Part shown: positions 41,275 through 48,291 of the stretch, piece after piece | Numbering within the stretch: the stretch's first letter is position 1 | Layout of the letters: each line of letters starts with the position of its first letter | Source of the DNA: Tardiphaga robiniae | Lineage (GTDB): Bacteria; Pseudomonadota; Alphaproteobacteria; Rhizobiales; Xanthobacteraceae | Assembly: GCF_013359755.1 (NCBI RefSeq) | Contig: NZ_JABMCJ010000090.1 | Location: 186,001 to 250,000, forward strand | DNA length: 64,000 nucleotides | Reading direction: 5' to 3' | The notes under the pieces: model-generated | Seen by the model: the letters and a program-made list of their open reading frames with translations, nothing else | Database searches by the model: none | What the model was told of the DNA's origin: nothing | Program-made: the position numbers and the translations under genes

Positions 41275-42480
41275 CTATGCTACCGCGCCCGTCGCGCGCA
41301 ACCGCGCGATATCGGCATCATCGAAGCCGGCGGCGCGCAGGATCTCGTCGCTGTGCTGGCCGATGGACGGCGGCAGATGCGGCTTGCGCTTGGTCTCGCC
41401 GCCAATCCAGATAGGGCTGTTGATGGTGAGGATGTCGGTTCCCTCGAACGGGATCAGCACATCGTTGTCCTTCATCTGCTGATCGTTCGGAATATCGTCG
41501 AGGATGCCGACAAAGCCGAACACGAGGCCGTTGCCGTCAAGCCGCTGGCGCCAGTCGGCGAGGTCGCGGGTCGCGAACGCCTCGTCGAGGATCTTGATCA
41601 GTTCGACCGAGCGCGCATGGCGATCGGGTTTGGTTGCGAAGCGCGGGTCGTCGCGCAGGTCCTCGCGGCCGAGGCATTTGGTGAAGGCCGGCCATTGCCG
41701 CTCTTCGGCAAGCAGCGACAGCATGATCCAGCGGCCGTCGCGGCACCTGTAGTGATTGGTGACGGCGTTGAGCGCTTCCTCGCGCGAGCGGCGTTTCTCG
41801 AACTTGGCGCCCACCAGCTTGGCCTGTGCCAGCACGCTCGACGACCACACACCATTGGCCATCAGGTTCGATTTCACCTGGCAGCCCTTGCCGGTCTTCT
41901 CGCGCTTGTAGAGCGCGGTGACGATGGCGCCATACAGCGCCATAGCACAGGGATGGTCGCCCATGCCGGCGATCGAACGCGCGGGTGTCGTGTCCTCGTC
42001 CGCCCGCACCAGATCCATCATGCCGGAGCGCGCCCACCACGCCGTCGAGTCGAAACCTGGCTTGTCGGCTTCCGCGCCCTTGTCGCCATAGCCGGTGAAG
42101 CAGGCATAGATCAGCCGCTCGTTCAGCGGCGCGATATCCTCATAGGCAATCTTCAGGCGCTTGCGCACCGGCGGCGGGAAATTGGTGATGAAGACGTCGG
42201 CTTCGGCGATGAGCTTGTAGAGCACCGCCTGGCCTTCCGGCTTGGCCAGATCGAGCGCGAGGCTCTTCTTGTTCCGGCTCTCCATCATCCACGCATAGTT
42301 GTGTTCGCTCTTGGGATAACCGGGCAGGTTGGGCAGGTTGCGATAGGGATCGCCGGCACCCGGTGGTTCGATCTTGATGACGTCGGCGCCGAAGTCGGAC
42401 AGCACTGTGGCTGCGGCGGGCGCGGCGATGAAACTCGCGCAGTCCAGCACCTTCAGCCCCTTGAACAGACCGTCTTCCAT
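41275..42480 (-). CDS. Family III CoA transferase (CaiB/BaiF type)
   Basis: A 401-residue CoA transferase that moves CoA from one acid to another. The conserved opening is LKVLDCASFIAAPAAATVLS and DFGADVIKIEPPGAGDPYR, and the catalytic aspartate is expected in SIAGMGDHPCAMALYG. The C-terminal half carries WIMLSLLAEERQWPAFTKCL. The acid is not known; relatives use oxalate, carnitine, succinyl or mesaconyl groups. The divergent neighbour to the left is far, and a 277-base gap with paired repeats lies upstream. Confidence 0.91.
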   Translation of the reverse strand: MEDGLFKGLKVLDCASFIAAPAAATVLSDFGADVIKIEPPGAGDPYRNLPNLPGYPKSEHNYAWMMESRNKKSLALDLAKPEGQAVLYKLIAEADVFITNFPPPVRKRLKIAYEDIAPLNERLIYACFTGYGDKGAEADKPGFDSTAWWARSGMMDLVRADEDTTPARSIAGMGDHPCAMALYGAIVTALYKREKTGKGCQVKSNLMANGVWSSSVLAQAKLVGAKFEKRRSREEALNAVTNHYRCRDGRWIMLSLLAEERQWPAFTKCLGREDLRDDPRFATKPDRHARSVELIKILDEAFATRDLADWRQRLDGNGLVFGFVGILDDIPNDQQMKDNDVLIPFEGTDILTINSPIWIGGETKRKPHLPPSIGQHSDEILRAAGFDDADIARLRATGAVA

Positions 42481-42599
42481 GCGTCACTCCCGTCGCTTTT
42501 GTTCTGCGTGTTGTTCTTGCCGTCTGCCGGAATTTAATTCCATCCGGAATCCGGTGACGCATTTGACCCATCTTCGATGGGTGATGCAACGGCCTCAGC

Positions 42600-42662
42600 T
42601 AACCCTCCCCTGGAGGGGGAGGGTCGCTGCATGCATAGCGCGCAGCGAGGTGGGGTGAAGCA
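42600..42662. repeat. Palindromic repeat, left arm of an inverted pair
   Basis: ACCCTCCCCTGGAGGGGGAG begins a unit ending in GTGGGGTGAAGC. It has a self-complementary head (CCCTCCCC with GGGGGAGGG), and the whole unit is inverted at 42681-42752. The pair sits between the CoA transferase promoter region and the 3' end of putA. Confidence 0.7.
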
Positions 42663-42680
42663 GCAAGCTCCGTCGTTGTG

Positions 42681-42752
42681 GCTTCACCCCACCCCGTCTC
42701 GCAACACGCGTTGCGTGCTGCTCACCGACCCTCCCCTCCAGGGGAGGGTAAG
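42681..42752. repeat. Palindromic repeat, right arm of an inverted pair
   Basis: GCTTCACCCCACCCCG opens the unit and CCCTCCCCTCCAGGGGAGGG closes it, six bases before the putA stop. It is the inverted partner of 42600-42662. Together they can fold into one long hairpin with an 18-base loop, which would end or protect the putA mRNA. Confidence 0.7.
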
Positions 42753-42757
42753 AAGGA

Positions 42758-45700
42758 TCAGTTTTGATCTGTCATCAATGCTGCATTGCCACCCGCGGCG
42801 GCGGTGTTGATCGTCACCGTCTGTTCGGTGGCGAAGCGGGCGAGGTAATGCGGGCCGCCGGCCTTTGGGCCGGTGCCGGACAGGCCGAAGCCGCCGAAGG
42901 GCTGCACGCCGACCACGGCGCCGATCATGTTGCGGTTCACATAGACATTGCCGACCGGCAGGCGCGCGATCACGCGCTCAACCATATCGTCGATCCGCGA
43001 ATGCACGCCGAGCGTGAGCCCGAAGCCGGTGTCGGCAATATCCTGCAGCACCTTGTCGAAGCCGGCAGCGCGGTAGCGGACCACATGCAGGATCGGGCCG
43101 AACACTTCTTCGGTGAGCTCACGTGCGCTCGCGAGTTCGAAAATATGCGGCGCGACGAAGTTGCCCGCAGGTGCCATGCCCGCAAAGTGCACGCGTGCCT
43201 CGATCGTCATGCGCGCAATATGCGCATCCAGCTTCTGCTTCGCTTCGGCATCGATCACCGGGCCGATATGGGTGGAGGCATCCCGGGGATCGCCGAGCTT
43301 GAGTTCCCGGGCCGCGCCAACGATCATCTCGATCATGCGGTCGGCGACATCGTCCTGCAGGAGCAGCAGCCGCAACGCCGAGCAACGCTGCCCGGCCGAC
43401 CGGAACGCCGACATCACCACATCGTCGGCGACCTGTTCCGGCAGCGCAGTGGCATCGACGATCATCGCATTGATGCCGCCGGTCTCGGCGATCAGTGGCA
43501 CGATCGGGCCATCCTTGGCGGCGATGGTGCGGTTGATGGATCGGGCCACCTCGGTCGAGCCGGTGAACACCACACCGGCGATGGCGGGATGCGCGACGAG
43601 CGCCGCCCCGATGCGGCCGTCGCCCTGGATCAGATGCAATGCTGACGTGGGCACACCCGCTTCATGAAGCAGGCGTACGGCCCGTGCGGCGATGCGTGGC
43701 GTTTGTTCGGCCGGCTTGGCGACAACCGTGTTGCCCGCCATCAGCGCGGCGCTGACCTGGCCGAGAAAGATCGCCAGCGGAAAATTCCACGGCGAGATGG
43801 CGACGAAGACGCCACGGCCGCGCAGGCTCAACACGTTGCTCTCGCCGGTGGGCCCGGGCATCACCTCGCCCTCGCCGAATTGCTTGCGGCCCTGCGTGGC
43901 GTAGTAACGGCAGAAGTCGATGGCTTCGCGGACCTCCGACAGCGCATCATCAAGCGTCTTGCCGCCTTCCTGTTGCAGCAATGCGATGAAGGACGCGCGG
44001 CGCTGTTCCAGACGATCGGCGGCGTTGTCGAGGATCGCCGCGCGTTCATGTGCTGGGGTGTGGCTCCATGACGCAAAGCCTGCGCGCGCTGCCGTCACCG
44101 CGGCATTTGCCTGCTCGGCATTGGCATCAACGACCTCGTCCATGTCTGGCTTGCTGGCCGCAATCTCGGCCAGCAATTCATCCAATGCGGCGCGTTCGCC
44201 AAATTCGATGCCGTGTGAATTGGTCCGCTCTGGTCGATAGAGATCGGCCGGCAAAGGGATCTTCGGATGGTGCGCACCATTCGAAGAGCCGATGATCGCG
44301 GCAGGCCGCTTAAGCAGCGTCGCGATCGGCACGGCGTCATCCGCGGCGATCGCCACGAAAGATGAGTTCGCGCCATTCTCCAGCAGCCGTCGCACCAGAT
44401 AGGCCAGCAGATCGCGATGGCTGCCGACCGGCGCATAGGTGCGCCAGCGGATCGCGGGATGATCCTTGCCGAGTTGCTCGTAAAGCGCGTCGCCCATGCC
44501 GTGCAGGCGCTGGAATTCGTAGCCGCCGCTGGTGCCAGCCAGTTCGAGGATGGTCGCGACGGTGAGCGCATTGTGAGTGGCGAATTGCGGAAAGATGCGT
44601 GGCCGTAAAGCCAGCAGCTTCTGTGCGCAGGCGATGTAGTTGAGGTCGGTCATCGCCTTGCGCGTGAACACCGGATAGCCGGCGAGCCCGCGTTCCTGCG
44701 CGCGCTTGATCTCGGTGTCCCAATAGGCGCCCTTGACGAGCCGCACCATCATCTTGCGATCGTGACGGCGCGCCAGCGCGTCGATGTGATCGATCACATC
44801 CGCGCAGCGCTTCTGATAGGCCTGGATCGCAAGCCCGAATCCGTCCCATCCCGCCAGCGACGGATCGGCAAAGGCCGCATCGATGACATCGAGCGAGAGT
44901 TCGAGCCGGTCGGCTTCTTCGGCATCGACGGTGAAATTGAGGTCATAGCTCTTCGCTTGCTGCGCCAGCACGATCAGGCGCGGCACGAGTTCATGCATCA
45001 CGCGCTGATGGCTCACCGCCTCATAGCGCGGATGCAATGCCGAGAGTTTGACCGAAATACCCGGCCGGTCGGGCAGCGGGTTGTTGCCCGCGGCGTGGCC
45101 GATGGCCGAGATGGCCGATGCATAGGAGTCGAAATAGCGCTGCGCGTCGTCCTTGGTGCGCGCGCCTTCGCCGAGCATGTCGAAGGAATAGCGCGCCGGA
45201 CGCTCGGACGGTGCACGCGCGCGGGCCAGCGCTGCATCGATGGTTTCGCCGAGCACGAAGTGGCTGCCCATCAGCCGCATCGCCTGCCGCGTCGCCGTGC
45301 GCACCGCAGGCAGGCCGATCCGCTTCGCCAGCCGGCCCAGCGTGCCCGTCGGCGTCTCGCCCGGCTGAATCGCCCGCTGCGAGATGCCGAGCGCCCATGC
45401 GGAGGCGTTGACCAGAAACGCGCTGGATCTGGTCTCGTGATGGATGAAGTCGCCCTGGCCGAGCTTGTCCTCGATGAAGGCGTCGGCGGTCCGCGCGTCC
45501 GGTACACGCAGCAGCGCCTCCGCCAGCACCATCAGCGCAAGGCCCTCTTTGGTGGAGAGCGCATATTCCCGCAACATGTCCTCGACACCGCCGAAACGGT
45601 CGTCCTTGGCGCGGATCGCGTCGATCAGGCGCGTCGCCGTTGCGTCGATCTGTGCGTCCTGGGCGGGCGTCATGGCCGCGCCGGCCAGAAGCCCGGCGGC

Positions 45701-45760
45701 GATGGCCGCATCATCCGGTGCATAGGGAGCGGCGAAGGGAGGCATGAAATCGGGCGGCAT
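42758..45760 (-). CDS. putA: Bifunctional proline dehydrogenase / P5C dehydrogenase PutA
   Basis: A 1000-residue bifunctional enzyme oxidising proline to glutamate: FAD-dependent proline dehydrogenase first, then NAD-dependent P5C dehydrogenase. The N-terminal half carries the PRODH barrel (PDRPGISVKLSALHPRYEAV, MMVRLVKGAYWDTEIKRAQE). The C-terminal half carries the aldehyde dehydrogenase (SPWNFPLAIFLGQVSAALMA, ETGGINAMIVD and catalytic Cys in SAGQRCSALRLLL). It lacks the N-terminal ribbon-helix-helix DNA-binding domain of E. coli PutA, so it cannot repress its own gene. The size equals the short Bradyrhizobium PutA type. It is divergent from an Lrp-type gene. Confidence 0.97.
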   Translation of the reverse strand: MPPDFMPPFAAPYAPDDAAIAAGLLAGAAMTPAQDAQIDATATRLIDAIRAKDDRFGGVEDMLREYALSTKEGLALMVLAEALLRVPDARTADAFIEDKLGQGDFIHHETRSSAFLVNASAWALGISQRAIQPGETPTGTLGRLAKRIGLPAVRTATRQAMRLMGSHFVLGETIDAALARARAPSERPARYSFDMLGEGARTKDDAQRYFDSYASAISAIGHAAGNNPLPDRPGISVKLSALHPRYEAVSHQRVMHELVPRLIVLAQQAKSYDLNFTVDAEEADRLELSLDVIDAAFADPSLAGWDGFGLAIQAYQKRCADVIDHIDALARRHDRKMMVRLVKGAYWDTEIKRAQERGLAGYPVFTRKAMTDLNYIACAQKLLALRPRIFPQFATHNALTVATILELAGTSGGYEFQRLHGMGDALYEQLGKDHPAIRWRTYAPVGSHRDLLAYLVRRLLENGANSSFVAIAADDAVPIATLLKRPAAIIGSSNGAHHPKIPLPADLYRPERTNSHGIEFGERAALDELLAEIAASKPDMDEVVDANAEQANAAVTAARAGFASWSHTPAHERAAILDNAADRLEQRRASFIALLQQEGGKTLDDALSEVREAIDFCRYYATQGRKQFGEGEVMPGPTGESNVLSLRGRGVFVAISPWNFPLAIFLGQVSAALMAGNTVVAKPAEQTPRIAARAVRLLHEAGVPTSALHLIQGDGRIGAALVAHPAIAGVVFTGSTEVARSINRTIAAKDGPIVPLIAETGGINAMIVDATALPEQVADDVVMSAFRSAGQRCSALRLLLLQDDVADRMIEMIVGAARELKLGDPRDASTHIGPVIDAEAKQKLDAHIARMTIEARVHFAGMAPAGNFVAPHIFELASARELTEEVFGPILHVVRYRAAGFDKVLQDIADTGFGLTLGVHSRIDDMVERVIARLPVGNVYVNRNMIGAVVGVQPFGGFGLSGTGPKAGGPHYLARFATEQTVTINTAAAGGNAALMTDQN

Positions 45761-45872
45761 AGGCGTTTCCTCGGATATCCTGCAAGCCTAATCCCGGTCT
45801 GTCCGTAGTTCGATAGGAAATATCGGAATTTTACCTTAGATAATCCGGAAATGATCGTGCTATACACCCGGT
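45761..45872. promoter_or_regulatory. Divergent putA/putR control region
   Basis: These 112 bases carry both promoters. The stretch 45812-45855 is AT-rich, has related GGAAAT-type and CGGAAT-type half-sites and a weak dyad of the kind that Lrp/AsnC proteins wrap. Proline-dependent control by the adjacent regulator is expected from known putA/putR pairs; specific sites are not proven. Confidence 0.4.
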
Positions 45873-46337
45873 ATGAGCGATATCGACAAGATTGACCGGA
45901 AAATCCTCGCCGTCCTGCAGGCTGACGGCCGAATCGCCAATGTCGAGCTGGCCGAGAAGGTCGGCCTGTCCCCGACCTCGATCGGCGAGCGGCTGAAGCG
46001 GCTGCAGCGCGACGGCTATATCGAGGGCTATGGCGCGCGGCTCAATCCGCAGATGCTTGGCCTTGGCCTCCTCGTGTTCGTCGAAGTTCTGCTCGACAAG
46101 ACCACGCCCGATGTATTCGAGCGCTTCGCCCGCGCCGTGCGGCTCGCGCCGGAAGTGCTGGAGTGCCACATGGTGGCCGGCGGTTTCGATTATCTGGTGA
46201 AGGCGCGCGTTGCCGACATGAGCGCCTATCGCCGTTTTCTCGGCGAAAGTCTGCTGGCACTTCCCGGCGTGCGCGAGAGCCGTACTTACGCCGTCATGGA
46301 AGAAGTGAAGCGCGACGCACCGCTGCCGGTGGGATAG
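45873..46337 (+). CDS. putR: Lrp/AsnC-family regulator, likely PutR
   Basis: A 154-residue Lrp-type regulator. The N-terminal helix-turn-helix is typical (MSDIDKIDRKILAVLQADGR, VELAEKVGLSPTSIGERLKR) and the C-terminal RAM domain follows (LAPEVLECHMVAGGFDYLVK). Lrp-like proteins next to putA in alphaproteobacteria activate proline catabolism when proline is present. The divergent position and lack of a DNA-binding domain in PutA make that role very likely here. Confidence 0.9.
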   Translation: MSDIDKIDRKILAVLQADGRIANVELAEKVGLSPTSIGERLKRLQRDGYIEGYGARLNPQMLGLGLLVFVEVLLDKTTPDVFERFARAVRLAPEVLECHMVAGGFDYLVKARVADMSAYRRFLGESLLALPGVRESRTYAVMEEVKRDAPLPVG

Positions 46338-46418
46338 CGAGCCGGGATAATGCCGCCGTTGCCTTGGCAGTCCGAGAACGCTGCGTTAGGTTTCCGCGCG
46401 TTTCTCTCGGAGCAAATC

Positions 46419-47075
46419 ATGCGGGCAGGCTACTTCAATCTTCGTGTCGCCGATTTTCGTATTCTGATGGCGGCAGCTGTCATCGCAGTGACCGGCCTGT
46501 TCTCGATGTCGCATGCGCGCGCGATCGAAATGTCCCGCGAGGTCAGCGATCTCTACACGTCGGTGTCGATCTACCCGCCATCCGCCGGTTCCATGACCAT
46601 CTGCTACGGCTTCGTCTGCCGGCGTCGCCACGCCTTCGATTTCACCTCTGCTGACAGGGCCGCGCTCACCAAGCTTCTCGCCGCGGGCAAGGGGGCGGCC
46701 GCGGCGGAACGCGCTGCCGTGCAGAAGGCGGTGGTGTGGTGGGACCGCCGCGTCGGCCCGGTGCTCGGCACCGACAAGCGGATCGCCAATGCGGATTTCC
46801 GTTATTTCGACGACAAGCACAATTTCGATTGCTGGGACACGACGCGCAACGTCACCAGCCTGCTGCTGATCATCCAGGACTGGGGTTTGCTGAAGCATCA
46901 CACGGTGGGCAATCCGCGCTATCGCGGCAATGCGCTGGTGTTGCAGACGCCGCACAATACCGCCGTGCTGCTGGACCGCGCGACAGGCACCGAATGGGTC
47001 GTCGACATGTGGACGCGCGGCTATGCACAGCTGCCGGACGTCAAGCCGGCCGATCAGTGGGTCAAGGAAAACTGA
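46419..47075 (+). CDS. Exported protein, possibly transglutaminase-like, function unknown
   Basis: A 218-residue exported protein. ATG 46419 has GGAG six bases upstream, then a signal peptide ending near HARAIE. The mature part has a possible Cys-His-Asp order: NFDCWDTTRN (Cys), NTAVLLDRATGTEWVVDMW preceded by a His (QTPHNTAVLL), and Asp in VVDMW. This spacing recalls the bacterial transglutaminase-like cysteine proteinase fold. No name can be given. The gene lies 81 bases after putR in the same orientation, but the shared function is not evident. Confidence 0.7.
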   Translation: MRAGYFNLRVADFRILMAAAVIAVTGLFSMSHARAIEMSREVSDLYTSVSIYPPSAGSMTICYGFVCRRRHAFDFTSADRAALTKLLAAGKGAAAAERAAVQKAVVWWDRRVGPVLGTDKRIANADFRYFDDKHNFDCWDTTRNVTSLLLIIQDWGLLKHHTVGNPRYRGNALVLQTPHNTAVLLDRATGTEWVVDMWTRGYAQLPDVKPADQWVKEN

Positions 47076-47356
47076 AGCAGGGAATGGAGCGCCGTCGCGT
47101 CGCTGAGGCGTGCGTCACGTCAACTGGCGGCTCTAAGGAGCGGACCTTACAAAGATCTCAGCTCGGGTTTTTGGAGTTAGGCTAGAGCGCACACCGCGGA
47201 TCGAATTAGCGCAATCCTGCGTGAAACTGATTGCGTTGCAGGAGAGGTGCCCCTTTGGAGGAAACCGCTCGTGCCGAATGCGCTCTACATTGTTGAGGCG
47301 TGATCTGGAAAACTTCGGGGAAGCAGCCGGATCACACTGGTATCAAACCAGATGTA
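47076..47356. other. Non-coding stretch between exported protein and cold-shock genes
   Basis: 281 bases downstream of two convergent genes. A short hairpin (CTGGT, five bases, ACCAG) lies near 47336-47350, just beyond the cold-shock stop, without a clear T tract. I see no gene or RNA that I can support. Confidence 0.4.
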
Positions 47357-47557
47357 TCAGACCTTGAGGTTCTCAGCCGAGGTCTTGCCGCGGTTGGCAA
47401 CTTCCTCGAATTCAACGGTCTGTCCTTCGTTCAGTGTCGAAAGGCCAGCCTTCTCAACTGCCGAAATATGAACGAACACGTCCTTGCCGCCATTCGCCGG
47501 CTGGATGAATCCATAACCCTTCGTCGGGTTGAACCACTTCACAGTGCCTTTAGTCAT
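47357..47557 (-). CDS. Cold-shock domain protein (CspA family)
   Basis: A 66-residue single-domain cold-shock protein that binds single-stranded nucleic acid. Both RNA-binding motifs are present: KGYGFIQP (RNP1) and VFVHISAV (RNP2), after the usual TKGTVKWFN start. ATG 47557 is used, eight bases after GGAG; a GTG immediately before it would add one residue. The long upstream gap could be a regulated leader. Confidence 0.95.
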   Translation of the reverse strand: MTKGTVKWFNPTKGYGFIQPANGGKDVFVHISAVEKAGLSTLNEGQTVEFEEVANRGKTSAENLKV

Positions 47558-47832
47558 CACGTCGTCTCCGCGGGATCAAAATCGATAACGAACTGCCGGT
47601 CCCCGCAAACCGGCATATCCGACATGCGCACGTTACCCGCGGATTGCCAAGCTTGATAGCTCAAACGGCGTGCAGAAATCGTCCAAACCGACCGTTATCT
47701 GTCCAATTTGCCGGGATTCGTCGCTATTCAGGATGTTTCCGACGCGGCGGAAGGTCGCAAAAGTAGAGTGCCGGGTTCGGTCGCAATACGACCATGCGTT
47801 GTCGCCTGCACGCGGGTGATATCGCTGCAATG
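47558..47832. promoter_or_regulatory. Leader and promoter region of the cold-shock gene
   Basis: About 275 bases upstream of the cold-shock start. On the minus strand it contains a hairpin (CCGGT, eight bases, ACCGG) within 60 bases of the start codon, as expected of a structured 5' leader. No gene is supported here. Cold-dependent folding is a family expectation, not shown. Confidence 0.4.
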
Positions 47833-47860
47833 CAAAACCCCGGCCAAGGTGGCCGGGGTT
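47833..47860 (-). terminator. Rho-independent terminator
   Basis: AACCCCGGCC and GGCCGGGGTT form a perfect 10-bp stem with a five-base loop. On the minus strand it continues into TTTTGCA. It lies 20 bases after the stop of the small exported protein and should end its transcript. Confidence 0.8.
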
Positions 47861-47879
47861 CGCAGCCCTCATGCGAGGA

Positions 47880-48125
47880 TTAGTAGCAGACGTTAACCGT
47901 GCGCCAGCGCAGGCCGTAGGGCGTCATCACGCGGCGGCTCACATAGCATCCACCGCCGCCACCGACATAGCCAATGCCGAAAGTGGGGCCGTAGAAGCCG
48001 CCGCCATGGAAGTGGTGGTGATGGCCATGCCAGCCCCAGCCATGGGCCGATGCGGCGGACGGCGTCAGCGCCATCGCGCCGAGGGAAGCTGCTGCAACGA
48101 ATGCGAGTGCGAGTTTGCGAAACAT
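47880..48125 (-). CDS. Small exported His/Gly-rich protein
   Basis: An 81-residue protein with a signal peptide (cleavage near ASAHGW). The mature part starts with a histidine-rich patch (HGWGWHGHHHHFHGG), then glycines and aromatic residues, and ends with a Cys at each side of a short basic segment (CYVSRRVMTPYGLRWRTVNV, then C). The family is a common but uncharacterised rhizobial type. Histidines and the two cysteines suggest metal binding or a disulphide; this is inference. It has its own terminator. Confidence 0.75.
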   Translation of the reverse strand: MFRKLALAFVAAASLGAMALTPSAASAHGWGWHGHHHHFHGGGFYGPTFGIGYVGGGGGCYVSRRVMTPYGLRWRTVNVCY

Positions 48126-48291
48126 GGTCGTTCTCCTTCAGTGATGCGCGAAGCGCTGGTTGCGGGATCTGTCTGTTCGATCCATCGCAAATTCGTCGCA
48201 TCGATTTCGGAGCGGGTTCGAAGAAATTCTGTAGGAATTTTCTGAATGCTTGTTCAGGCGGGCAAAGCATGCGCGCCCTGCAGGAACAGCG
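48126..48291. other. Promoter region of the small exported protein gene
   Basis: 166 bases between two minus-strand genes. It holds the promoter of the small exported protein (GAAGGAGAA lies a few bases before its start) and the 3' end of the cyclase transcript. No gene is supported. Confidence 0.4.

Noticed and set aside
47633-47872. 79-codon minus-strand frame upstream of the cold-shock gene
   Set aside because: It overlaps the perfect terminator hairpin of the neighbouring gene, has no ribosome-binding site and no recognisable product.
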